Of a stretch of DNA of 22,967 bases, positions 7,804-14,517 are shown piece after piece; the stretch's first letter is position 1, and every line of letters begins with the position of its first letter. The notes under the pieces are model-generated. The model searched no databases, was not told the origin of the DNA, and worked only from the letters and a program-made list of their open reading frames with translations. A program made the translations under genes and the position numbers. The stretch is from assembly GCA_027030565.1 (NCBI GenBank), contig JALVEU010000315.1:1-22967 (forward strand), read 5' to 3'. Source of the DNA: Gammaproteobacteria bacterium. GTDB lineage: Bacteria; Pseudomonadota; Gammaproteobacteria; JAJDOJ01.

Positions 7804-9471
7804 TCATGGGGCAGCCCGTGGGAAGGCTGCGACGGGCCCCTCCGGGCCGACGTCTTCCATCAAACGTCCCTTTTCCACGTCCAGGACGCGGTGCGCCCAA
7901 GACCGGTAACCCGCCCGATGGGTCACCATGAGCACCGTACCCGGGAATCGGTCCAGCACCCGCGCCAGTGCCGAGCGTGCCCCGGCGTCCAGGAAAGACT
8001 CCACTTCGTCCAACAGCAGGATGCGCGGCTCACACATCAGGGCCCGAGCCAGGAAGACGCGTTGGGCCTCCCCATTGGAGAGCCAGCGGGTGTCCGGCCC
8101 GATTCTCGTGTCCAACCCTTGGGGCAGCTTGGCGATCACCGGCTCCAGGCCGCACAACCGACAGACCGCTGCGAGGGTCTCGGGCCTCACACCGGGGTTT
8201 GCGTACACCAGGTTGCGCCTGAGACTGCCCCGCACCAGGGGCAGCTCATGAGAAACGATCGCGACCGTGCGCCTCAGTCGGCGCAGGGGAATGCGGCGCA
8301 CATCGAGTCCGTCGATCCGGACCACGCCCCTGTCCGGGTCGCACAGGCGTGCCACCAAATGCAGCAATGTGGACTTGCCGCTTCCGTTGGGTCCGGTGAC
8401 GAGCACGCGCGTCCCTGCAGCAATGTCCGCGTCGAGCCCCCGCAAAGGCCCGCTGTGTATGGATTCCAGCTGGATCGATCCCGACAATGGAGGACTGCCC
8501 CGGCCTTGGGCTCGGGGTGCACGAAGAGCCGGAGCGGTGGCGAGGAACCCCTCGATCTTCGCCCGGGCCACGCGCATGGCGCGCCAGTATTCATGCACGC
8601 GCGCCAGATCCCGCAGCGGCGTTGTGAGAAACCCGACGATGGCCATGACCCCCACCACGGTTCCGGGGGAGACCACACCCGCCATGACCTGCCACCCGCC
8701 AATGCCCAGGGCGGCCAGCGTGGTGAACCCGGCAGTGAGTTCCGTGACGGCCCGGAGGCCACCGGTCACGGTGGCCCGACGAATCATGCGCTGCGCCAGA
8801 TCCCGGCTTCGGTCGGCGACTCGGCGCCGTTCCGACCGCACCCGCCCACAAGCCTGGATGGTGGCCAACCCGCGCACCAGATCGGCCACTTGGCCTGCGA
8901 GGCGACCTCGGGCCCGACGGGCATCGCGGACGGCCTCCTCCATGGGCCGACCCAGTACGTACGCCAGGGCGGTACCGGAAGCGATGGGCACGAGTGCGGC
9001 GAAGGCGAGCGCCGGATCCACCCATACCAACGCGATCAAGGCCCCAAGCCCCATGGCGCCGCCCACGAGCAGCCGCGCCAGACCCAGGCTGACCCATTGG
9101 CGCACAGCGCTCAGATCGCCGGTCAAGCGCAACAACACCACCCCCTGCGAGCGGCCGATGAGCTCACGCGGCGGCATCTCTACCAGGCGCCGAACGAGGC
9201 GGTCCCGCAGCGCGTGGACATAGTCCTGCCCCAAGCGCTCGGCCACTACGCGTTCGGTGCCACGCAGCGCAGCCAGTGCCATCAGGGCCGCGGAAACCCC
9301 AACCCACAACCTAGGTGACGCATGGGTCCGGGCCGTGGACAACAACAGGTCGAACAGCTGGCCGACGCCCAGCGCCATGGCCAGCATTGCCGCAGCCTGC
9401 CCAAGGCCGATGACCGCCAACGCCGAGAGCAACCGGCGCCGGCGCGGCGTGTTCAGGCCAGGCCAGCGCAT
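7804..9471 (-). CDS. ABC exporter half-transporter with degenerate nucleotide-binding motifs
   Basis: The start is the ATG at 9471 (MRWPGLNTPRRRRLLSALAV, 555 residues), preceded by AAGGTGG; a longer frame exists but would run deep into the previous gene. Residues 1-310 form an exporter-type membrane domain with about six helices; residues 330-555 form the ATPase. Walker A is GPNGSGKST (360-368), Walker B ILLLDE (484-489) and the switch His518 in VTHR. Two motifs deviate: the Q-loop Gln is His408 (IVSHELPLVRGS), and the signature is LSNGE rather than LSGGQ. The gene overlaps the P-loop gene by 19 bases. A dimer exporting a lipid, peptide or sugar product is likely; the substrate is unknown. 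Confidence 0.8.
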   Translation of the reverse strand: MRWPGLNTPRRRRLLSALAVIGLGQAAAMLAMALGVGQLFDLLLSTARTHASPRLWVGVSAALMALAALRGTERVVAERLGQDYVHALRDRLVRRLVEMPPRELIGRSQGVVLLRLTGDLSAVRQWVSLGLARLLVGGAMGLGALIALVWVDPALAFAALVPIASGTALAYVLGRPMEEAVRDARRARGRLAGQVADLVRGLATIQACGRVRSERRRVADRSRDLAQRMIRRATVTGGLRAVTELTAGFTTLAALGIGGWQVMAGVVSPGTVVGVMAIVGFLTTPLRDLARVHEYWRAMRVARAKIEGFLATAPALRAPRAQGRGSPPLSGSIQLESIHSGPLRGLDADIAAGTRVLVTGPNGSGKSTLLHLVARLCDPDRGVVRIDGLDVRRIPLRRLRRTVAIVSHELPLVRGSLRRNLVYANPGVRPETLAAVCRLCGLEPVIAKLPQGLDTRIGPDTRWLSNGEAQRVFLARALMCEPRILLLDEVESFLDAGARSALARVLDRFPGTVLMVTHRAGYRSWAHRVLDVEKGRLMEDVGPEGPVAAFPRAAP

Positions 9472-10550
9472 GCCGCCACCTTCGGCGTGGCGCCTGCGAC
9501 AGCATGCTCGCACAGACTCGATGCGAGTTTGGGGTCTGACAGCTCCTCGGACGTGAACAGGGGAAACCCTGTGGCGGCCACCGCCTCGCGCACTGCCAGG
9601 GGAGAGGTCTCCAGAAGTCCGGCCAAACCCAGCAGCGGCAACCCCCAAGACTTCAGACATTGCGCCCCGAGCACTGCGCCCGCCGCGTCGCCGGCAGCGA
9701 ACAGCATGCCCGCCAGCGGCCGCTGGAAGCACGGCGACTGCAGCATGTGCACCGTCTCTTCCTGAAACAACCCGTCCGCCACCTCCAGCACGGCCACTTC
9801 ACAGCCAGCCCGCTCGAGTTCGGCGAGCAGCGTGCAGCAGATGGTGTCCAGCTCGGCGGCCGCTACGCCATAGGTGGAGACATAGCCCGCATCCGTGAAA
9901 TCCACGACGTGCTGTGCGCCCGCGTCCATGAGCTTCCAGCGGTCGGGGCCCGAACCCGCACCGGTGAGCTTGGCCGCGCCCACACGCACCCCGGCCGTGG
10001 CGAGTCCGCGCACGAGATGTGCAGCCGCGGTGGTCTTGCCGCTGTTCATGGCCGTGCCCGCTACGGCAATGGTCGGGAGTCCGATGCCCCGCGGGTTCGT
10101 CACCGGCGTCAGTCTCCAGTCCTGAAGGTTCAGCCTCCGCGATCCGGCGTCCAAGAGGATGCCGAGCGGCTCGATGGCCGTGGGACGCTTGGCGCGCGTA
10201 TGGCGGACCCGCATGCTTGCAGCGATGCCACCGGCGGCGACCAGGTGGCAGCTCCCGAGATCGGCAGGCACCAGCGCCTCGAACTGATCCGGTGCATAGC
10301 GGGTTCCGTAGACCACGACGATCTCGTCGCCCGGAAACAGGTGCACCCGTCGACCGGCGGGCGACTCCAGGCGCGTGTGATGCCCGAGCGCCGAGACGCG
10401 CGCAAGGACCACATCGCCGAACCGCGGCCGAACCTCACCGCCAAGCAGTGCCCGGGCCTGGCTCAGATCCACACGACGCGCCGTATACGCAGACTTTGCA
10501 TGGTCCAGTGCCCCTCGCGCCAAAGGGGTTGGTGTCGTCACGGTTTTCAC
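9453..10550 (-). CDS. P-loop NTPase, DUF1611 / dethiobiotin-synthetase-like fold
   Basis: I choose the GTG at 10550 because a GGGGAG ribosome site lies 7 bases upstream and the promoter-like site at 10587-10615 puts the transcript start near 10580. The alternative ATG at 10607 would lie upstream of that transcript. The 365-residue product has an N-terminal beta-rich part (about 1-155), then a Walker A AGTAMNSGKTTAAAHL (164-179) followed by GAAKLTGAGSGPDRW and VLEVADGLFQEE. That arrangement resembles MobB, BioD and DUF1611 P-loop proteins. No signal peptide or membrane segment is seen. It leads the operon and overlaps the ABC gene by 19 bases. The reaction is unknown; an ATP-dependent step on the molecule later exported is a guess. 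Confidence 0.65.
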   Translation of the reverse strand: MKTVTTPTPLARGALDHAKSAYTARRVDLSQARALLGGEVRPRFGDVVLARVSALGHHTRLESPAGRRVHLFPGDEIVVVYGTRYAPDQFEALVPADLGSCHLVAAGGIAASMRVRHTRAKRPTAIEPLGILLDAGSRRLNLQDWRLTPVTNPRGIGLPTIAVAGTAMNSGKTTAAAHLVRGLATAGVRVGAAKLTGAGSGPDRWKLMDAGAQHVVDFTDAGYVSTYGVAAAELDTICCTLLAELERAGCEVAVLEVADGLFQEETVHMLQSPCFQRPLAGMLFAAGDAAGAVLGAQCLKSWGLPLLGLAGLLETSPLAVREAVAATGFPLFTSEELSDPKLASSLCEHAVAGATPKVAACAGLA

Positions 10551-10586
10551 ATCGTTCTCCCCATGGATTTTGAGCTGCTGTACCCC

Positions 10587-10615
10587 GCAAACATCCAGCG
10601 ACAGCATTTATTCCC
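10587..10615 (-). promoter_or_regulatory. Candidate ECF-type promoter (site A) of the P-loop/ABC/hydrolase/porin operon
   Basis: Minus strand: GGGAATA (10609-10615), a 15-base spacer, then TGTTTGC (10587-10593). The same pair occurs with 15 or 16 bases between at 12961-12990, before the ECF sigma gene, and at 14393-14421, before the lipoprotein gene. The spacing suits -35/-10 boxes of an ECF sigma factor. It predicts a leader of about 30 bases to the GTG at 10550. Confidence 0.5.
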
Positions 10616-10648
10616 ATATCTGGGAAAAAAAGCCCATCACCAAGGGAA
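10609..10648 (-). repeat. 40-bp double inverted-repeat element, copy A
   Basis: On the minus strand the element contains TTCCC-7-TGGGC, a run of seven T, then TTCCCAGATATGGGAA (perfect 6-base arms), ending in the GGGAATA of promoter site A. Copy B at 14360-14399 on the plus strand matches at 35 of 40 positions with no gap. Both read toward a downstream gene in the same orientation. It could be an operator or activator site overlapping a -35 box. Confidence 0.6.
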
Positions 10649-10650
10649 GT

Positions 10651-10983
10651 GTTTTTGGATTGAGCGTTACCTCCTTTGACGGATGCAGAGCCCGTCGGGC
10701 TGCGCCAGGGGCGGTGACCGTGCCGAAATGCAGGCGGCCCGCAAAGGTCGACCGCGTGGTTTGGCCATGTCCTCGCTGCCACAGGCATGAATCGGCCGGC
10801 CTTGCAGCGACGTCAATCACTGCTACTCAGGGGAAGCCGAACCAGCCCTTCCTGCTCGTGACCGAACGCGCGACGGTGCCGCCCTGATCCGCAACGGGTG
10901 GGGCCTGCCCGCGACAACTGCTGGAGAAAGCGGCTGCGGCCGATCGCGTCACGGGCCGGCGGTGGACGAGACAAGATGGCGGA
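10651..10983. other. Stretch without a recognisable gene
   Basis: Both strands hold only short frames with no ribosome site, no motif and unlikely composition. Promoter site A and its 40-bp element lie on the left and a hairpin lies on the right. I see no tRNA, sRNA promoter or repeat here. Confidence 0.5.
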
Positions 10984-11007
10984 TGGCGCCAGCCGGGGCT
11001 GGCGCCA
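10984..11007 (-). terminator. Strong hairpin after the cytochrome P460 gene
   Basis: A perfect 10-bp stem (TGGCGCCAGC / GCTGGCGCCA) with a 4-base loop begins 13 bases beyond the minus-strand stop at 11020. The following minus-strand sequence is not T-rich, so it may be a terminator helped by Rho or a 3' stabilising stem. Confidence 0.5.
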
Positions 11008-11019
11008 CCGGCATGTCAG

Positions 11020-11523
11020 TCAGGGGAACGGGATCGGGTGCGTGAAGACGTAATCGTTGTCCTTGACCGGCTTGTGGCAGTTGAAACACTCGTTGGCGAA
11101 GCTCGCATCCTTGCCGTAGGGCTTTTGCTCCTGACCCAGCCAGCGCGCGAAGCCCCAGCCGCCGTGGTCCGCCCACTTCTTGCTGTCCTTGATCATGAAC
11201 TCGGCGTGCACGAACTTGCCGGGGACCGTGGCCGCAGGCCAGGCCTCGTGCTGGGCGTCCTTGAGCACGATCTTGGCGAGGATCGTGCCGTCGGGCCACG
11301 GCCGCGTCCGACCTTCGCGGGCCGCCTCGATGGCCGTGTCGTTGCCCAGGATCACGCGCAGCGTGTGGTTGTCGGTCCGGTGCGACACGCCGATCACCCG
11401 CCAGTCCTTGTAGCCCGCAGGCAGTTCGATGCCGTTGGGTGCCGGGAGCACACTGCCGGCGATGCCGCTGACCGAGACGACGCTGGCGAGGCACACCGCG
11501 ACACCAAGGCGAAGTTTCTTCAT
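11020..11523 (-). CDS. Exported cytochrome P460 family haem protein
   Basis: The 167-residue protein has a signal peptide (MKKLRLGVAVCLASVVSVSG, cleavage near 23-28) and one c-type haem site, CFNCH at 146-150. The stretch KFVHAEFMIKDSKKWADHGGWGFARW (103-128) is the hallmark of cytochrome P460/cytochrome c'-beta, where a Lys may crosslink to the haem in true P460 enzymes. Known members oxidise hydroxylamine with NO or bind NO in the periplasm. A strong GAGGAGG site precedes the ATG, 35 bases after the anti-sigma stop, so it is the third gene of the sigma operon. Detoxification of NO or hydroxylamine under sigma control is likely. Which Lys, if any, crosslinks cannot be told by eye. Confidence 0.85.
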   Translation of the reverse strand: MKKLRLGVAVCLASVVSVSGIAGSVLPAPNGIELPAGYKDWRVIGVSHRTDNHTLRVILGNDTAIEAAREGRTRPWPDGTILAKIVLKDAQHEAWPAATVPGKFVHAEFMIKDSKKWADHGGWGFARWLGQEQKPYGKDASFANECFNCHKPVKDNDYVFTHPIPFP

Positions 11524-11558
11524 TGCTCCTCCTCTCGTTCGATCGAAGATTCGCCGCC

Positions 11559-12332
11559 CTACACGGCGACCTGACTGTAGACCTCTTCGGCAAGCCGCAG
11601 CAGCTCGCTGCGGTCCAGATCACCGGCCACGGCATAGGAGAAGTGTTCGTCCAGCCAGTAGAACACGGAGACGCCCCGGTACCGATCGAAGCGGAACGAC
11701 GTGGTCTTGCGCTCGTCGTTGAGGCAGACGTAGAGCGTCACCCGCCGGCCCGAGGCGTCCTGATACATGAACAGGGCCCCCGGCCCCTCCTCCGTGGCCA
11801 ACAGGCGCCCGCCCATCAATTCGAAGCCGAGCCGGTCCAGATGCGGCGCCTTGACGGGCGCACCGAGCCGCTTGGTGAGCCAGGCGATCAGATGCTGCTC
11901 CTGGGAGCGATCCACCTCCACCGGGTGCCGCACCTCGGGCGTATAGACCGCGTAGGCCATGGCCGCCTCGCGCACCACGTAGTTCTCCTCGGACGCCAGC
12001 TCGCCCTCCAACCCACGGAGCTGCCAGCCGCCCCAGCCGGCCAGTATTCCGATCACCAGACCGGCAGCCAGAGCGCCGGACCAGCGCAGCCATCGGCGCC
12101 GTGGCCGCCGAGAACCCAGCAGGAGATCCGGAGGCACCGGCTCGTCCGCGATAGGCCCATACAGTGCCCCCAGCGCATCGCGCAGGGCCGTATAGTCGGC
12201 CACTGCCCGCCGGGCCTCGCTGTCCTGACCGAGGCGCAGCTCCACCTCGCGGCGCGCTTCCGGATCCAGCTCCCCGTCCACATAGGCGTGGAGCTGGGCG
12301 ATCTCCTCGGGGATGCGTTCGCGCGCGCTCAT
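11559..12332 (-). CDS. Membrane anti-sigma factor without the zinc motif
   Basis: The 257-residue protein starts with IAQLHAYVDGELDPEARREV, the usual first helix of anti-sigma domains. A single membrane helix follows at about 98-118 (SGALAAGLVIGILAGWGGWQL) after an Arg-rich stop signal, and then a periplasmic domain of about 135 residues that ends SQVAV. The HxxxCxxC zinc ligands of ZAS anti-sigma factors are missing; the only Cys is in the outer domain (TLYVCLNDERK). Its ATG overlaps the sigma gene stop by ATGA, the classic sigma/anti-sigma pairing. It probably holds the ECF factor at the membrane and releases it on a periplasmic signal. The nature of that signal is unknown. Confidence 0.8.
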   Translation of the reverse strand: MSARERIPEEIAQLHAYVDGELDPEARREVELRLGQDSEARRAVADYTALRDALGALYGPIADEPVPPDLLLGSRRPRRRWLRWSGALAAGLVIGILAGWGGWQLRGLEGELASEENYVVREAAMAYAVYTPEVRHPVEVDRSQEQHLIAWLTKRLGAPVKAPHLDRLGFELMGGRLLATEEGPGALFMYQDASGRRVTLYVCLNDERKTTSFRFDRYRGVSVFYWLDEHFSYAVAGDLDRSELLRLAEEVYSQVAV

Positions 12333-12847
12333 TTCACCCTCCGCAGCGCGGGTCCCGTGTCCCCGTCGAACCAGCGGCGCATACGCTCGCGCGCCCGGTG
12401 CAGGCGGGACATCACCGTGCCTTCGGGCACGCCCAGGACCTGCGCCACCTCCCGATAGCTCATCCCTTCCACGCAGACCAGCAGGAGCACGGAGCGCAGC
12501 TCCGGGGAGAGCTGGGCGAGACCGCGCTCTACGTCACGCAAGTTCAACCCATGCTCCTGCCCCATGGAACGCGGGTCATGGTGACTGGCCGGGAGGGGAC
12601 CGCTCTCCGGTCGTGCCGCCCGGCGCTTCACGCCATTGACGTACAGGTTGTGCATGATCGTAAACAACCACGCCCGCAGGTCTGTTCCGCTCTTCCACAG
12701 ATGGATCCGGCTCCAACCGCGCTCCAGGCAGTCCTGTACCAGATCGTCGGCCTCGTCCGGGTCGGCCGTGAGGGCGCGCGCGTAACGGCGCAGCCTGGGG
12801 ATCTGGGCCGCGAGCAGCCGACCAACCTCCGGCTCCAGGGAGCGCAT
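12329..12847 (-). CDS. ECF-type RNA polymerase sigma factor
   Basis: I use the ATG at 12847 (MRSLEPEVGRLLAAQIPRLR, 172 residues), though a GTG two codons earlier fits the GAGG site slightly better, and ATG 12919 or TTG 12928 would add a non-conserved tail. Sigma2 is seen in ALTADPDEADDLVQDCLERG and WLFTIMHNLYVN, sigma4 in LSPELRSVLLLVCVEGMSYR plus the helix-turn-helix EVAQVLGVPEGTVMSRLHRARERM. It directs RNA polymerase to stress promoters and is kept inactive by the overlapping anti-sigma product. A candidate promoter of its own kind lies at 12961-12990, so autoregulation is likely (inference). Confidence 0.88.
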   Translation of the reverse strand: MRSLEPEVGRLLAAQIPRLRRYARALTADPDEADDLVQDCLERGWSRIHLWKSGTDLRAWLFTIMHNLYVNGVKRRAARPESGPLPASHHDPRSMGQEHGLNLRDVERGLAQLSPELRSVLLLVCVEGMSYREVAQVLGVPEGTVMSRLHRARERMRRWFDGDTGPALRRVK

Positions 12848-12960
12848 GGTCACGATACCCGCCTCATCGACTTCGCATCTTCCAGCCACGATTCCCAAGA
12901 GGGGATTCCCAACCGCCATGCGCCCCAAGCGACGCCACGGTCTTCTCGCCTGCTCATACC

Positions 12961-12990
12961 GTGAACACCTTCAGAAGCATTTTTATTCCC
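12961..12990 (-). promoter_or_regulatory. Candidate autoregulated ECF promoter (site C)
   Basis: Minus strand: GGGAATA (12984-12990), a 16-base spacer, then TGTTCAC (12961-12967), about 110 bases before the chosen sigma start. It shares both boxes with sites A and B but does not carry the 40-bp element upstream, only a loose TTCCC..TGG resemblance. Confidence 0.5.
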
Positions 12991-13055
12991 TGCCGGACGG
13001 CCCTCCAGGGGAATCCCAGACACGATCCGGAGCGGAGGCTCCCAGCCCGCAGGGG

Positions 13056-13082
13056 CCCTGAGGCCTGTAGAGGGCCTCAGGG
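13056..13082 (-). terminator. Hairpin overlapping the haemoglobin stop codon
   Basis: A perfect 10-bp stem (CCCTGAGGCC / GGCCTCAGGG) with a 7-base loop. The minus-strand stop codon at 13077-13079 lies inside the stem. No T-run follows. It probably ends the haemoglobin transcript and insulates the sigma operon, whose promoter begins 65 bases further on. Confidence 0.5.
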
Positions 13083-13532
13083 GGCCTGGTCAACCACTTG
13101 ATCGCGCAGGCCGCCGATGAGGTCCAGAACCTCCTTCTGCTCTTGGGCGGGCACCTTGAACTTGGCAAGCGTGGCCTTCAGGTGGCCGACCGCCAGGTTC
13201 CAGTCCGCCGCGGTGATTCCCATGCCCTTGTGGGTCGTCTTCATGTCGCGGCCGGTGTAGTAGCACGGTCCACCGGTCGCCTCACAGACGAAATCCACGG
13301 TCACCTGTCGGGCACGGTGCTTGCGGTCGTCGCCCAGCCCGGCGAAGAACCGCCCGAGCTGCTTGTCGGCGATCATGCGGCCCAGAAAGTCGTCGACCAC
13401 CGCGGCCACCGCATCGTAGCCGCCAAGCCGCTCGTAGAGCGATTTCTGGGGGCCGGCCGAGGCGACACCCGCCACGGTGGCGAGCCAGATGAGCGCTATC
13501 AACGATGCCGTCCATGATCGAGGTTTGTGCAT
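13077..13532 (-). CDS. Exported truncated haemoglobin (group I-like)
   Basis: The ATG at 13532 is preceded by GGAGG and gives a signal peptide (MHKPRSWTASLIALIWLATV, then AGVASA, cleavage near 26). The mature 125 residues match group I truncated haemoglobins: SLYERLGGYDAVAAVVDDFL at the N-terminus, DDRKHRARQVTVDFVCEATGGP in the middle, YYTGRDMKTTHKGMGI with proximal His101. Most members are cytosolic NO dioxygenases or O2 binders; a signal peptide places this one in the periplasm. It lies next to the sigma/P460 operon and runs in the same direction, but has its own hairpin and no GGGAATA site. NO handling together with P460 is a reasonable guess. Two Cys (82 and 90) could form a disulfide after export. 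Confidence 0.85.
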   Translation of the reverse strand: MHKPRSWTASLIALIWLATVAGVASAGPQKSLYERLGGYDAVAAVVDDFLGRMIADKQLGRFFAGLGDDRKHRARQVTVDFVCEATGGPCYYTGRDMKTTHKGMGITAADWNLAVGHLKATLAKFKVPAQEQKEVLDLIGGLRDQVVDQAP

Positions 13533-13604
13533 CGTATGTTCCTCCGAAAGATGGTGGTGGTAGTAGTGCGCTGGGAGTCCCTTGTTCGCGACCAAGGTGC
13601 GCGA

Positions 13605-14222
13605 TCACTCACCGTTGATGTGGAAGCGGACCCGTCGCACCTTAGAGGCCAGGCCCCAGGCACGTAAATCGACTTTGTCACAGTCGCCGTCGCCATCCAC
13701 GTCGGGCAGCACATCCGGCGCATCGTCGAAGATTCCGTTGCCATCCCGGTCTGCGGCCATCGCGACATAGAGCGTGGACCGCACGCCGACGCCGAACTTG
13801 GGCGCACCCACGATCCAGGTGTCCCACAGTTCCACCTCGTCGTCGTCCAGACCGGTGACGCCGGTGAGATTGAACAGATTGGCCAGGTTGGTGCACGATC
13901 CGGCTTCGGCTGTGCTCACCAGCACGATGAGGCCCGGCAGCCTGTCGTCCTGCCCGGGTCCGAAAGTGCCGGGCATGGGCGGAATGTCGTTGTGGCCTCC
14001 TGGCCCGGTGAGCTGGAAGTCGGTGAAGCCCGTCTGCTCCAGCGTCGTGTGTCGAAATTCGATCTCCAGATCCACGAACCAGCCCCGCCCGCCGAGGCCC
14101 ACGTGGTGCCCCTTCTCGGGCGCCAGAACCCGGATGTCCACGGGATGCCGGGGCCCTGCCGCGGCGGGGCCGGGGCCTGTTGCAAGCAGCGCGCCCGCAA
14201 GCAGCCACGGCGTTGGATTCAT
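13605..14222 (-). CDS. Secreted Asp-rich protein, putative Ca2+ binding
   Basis: I start at ATG 14222 (MNPTPWLLAGALLATGPGPAAAG, signal peptide of about 22 residues; GGAG 8 bases upstream). An ATG at 14246 is also possible. The 205-residue product has no catalytic motif that I recognise. Near the C-terminus are two Asp/Gly loops, ADRDGNGIFDD and DVDGDGDCDKVDLRAWG, resembling EF-hand or dockerin-like calcium sites. One Cys lies in the second loop and another in GSCTNLANLF. It sits 72 bases upstream of the haemoglobin gene on the same strand, so they may be co-transcribed, and it is divergent from the lipoprotein gene. Function unknown. Confidence 0.7.
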   Translation of the reverse strand: MNPTPWLLAGALLATGPGPAAAGPRHPVDIRVLAPEKGHHVGLGGRGWFVDLEIEFRHTTLEQTGFTDFQLTGPGGHNDIPPMPGTFGPGQDDRLPGLIVLVSTAEAGSCTNLANLFNLTGVTGLDDDEVELWDTWIVGAPKFGVGVRSTLYVAMAADRDGNGIFDDAPDVLPDVDGDGDCDKVDLRAWGLASKVRRVRFHINGE

Positions 14223-14306
14223 CGCCTTTACTCCGCGTTCTCGCATCGGTGCGTTCCCTCGTCGTTGAGATTGGTCGGCGCCGCCGTATCCCCCCGCTCG
14301 CGGGTA

Positions 14307-14324
14307 TGCAGCCCCGGGGCTGCA
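14307..14324. promoter_or_regulatory. Perfect 18-bp palindrome in the divergent intergenic region
   Basis: TGCAGCCCCGGGGCTGCA is its own reverse complement. It lies between the minus-strand secreted-protein start (14222) and promoter site B. A dimeric repressor site is possible, but GC-rich DNA makes such palindromes less surprising. Confidence 0.3.
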
Positions 14325-14359
14325 GCGACACCCAAGCGAACACGAGAGCACCAGAATTA

Positions 14360-14399
14360 TTCCCATGGCAATGGGCATTTTTTCCCAGATAAGGGAATA
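14360..14399 (+). repeat. 40-bp double inverted-repeat element, copy B
   Basis: Plus-strand counterpart of the element at 10609-10648: TTCCC-7-TGGGC, an AT-run with six T, CCCAGATA, then GGGAATA. It matches copy A at 35 of 40 positions without gaps, and the surrounding bases do not match. It ends in the -35-like box of site B and points toward the lipoprotein gene. Confidence 0.6.
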
Positions 14400-14421
14400 T
14401 CCGCTCGATCCGGCTGTTGAC
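14393..14421 (+). promoter_or_regulatory. Candidate ECF-type promoter (site B) of the lipoprotein gene
   Basis: GGGAATA (14393-14399), a 15-base spacer, then TGTTGAC (14415-14421). This would give a leader of about 90 bases before ATG 14518. Box sequences and spacing agree with sites A and C. Confidence 0.5.
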
Positions 14422-14517
14422 TGGGTCAAGCGGTGCACAGCCGCATACCCTGATCCGGGTGTGCCGAGCACGCATCCCAGGCGCCCAGCCGCTCACCTCA
14501 CTGGAAAGGAGGCAGCC

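Noticed and set aside
7600..9318. Plus-strand open frame of 572 codons opposite the ABC transporter
   Set aside because: Gln/His/Pro-rich translation with no motif; the minus strand has the complete ABC ATPase motifs.
9472..9732. N-terminal extension of the ABC transporter
   Set aside because: It would overlap the P-loop gene by 280 bases in another frame and reads as Arg/Gly-rich noise; ATG 9471 has a good ribosome site.
10609..10648. Rho-independent terminator reading of the 40-bp element (short stem plus T-run)
   Set aside because: The stem is only 4 bp. Copy B has no plus-strand gene just upstream to terminate, while both copies sit directly in front of genes.
10570..10887. Short plus-strand and minus-strand frames in the gap beside promoter site A
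   Set aside because: No ribosome site, no motif, and the frames run through the repeat element and the promoter-like boxes.
14360..14385. Sigma-54 promoter reading of TGGCA..GC in the copy B element
   Set aside because: The spacing and the missing TTGC box do not fit -24/-12, and copy A lacks the TGGCA.
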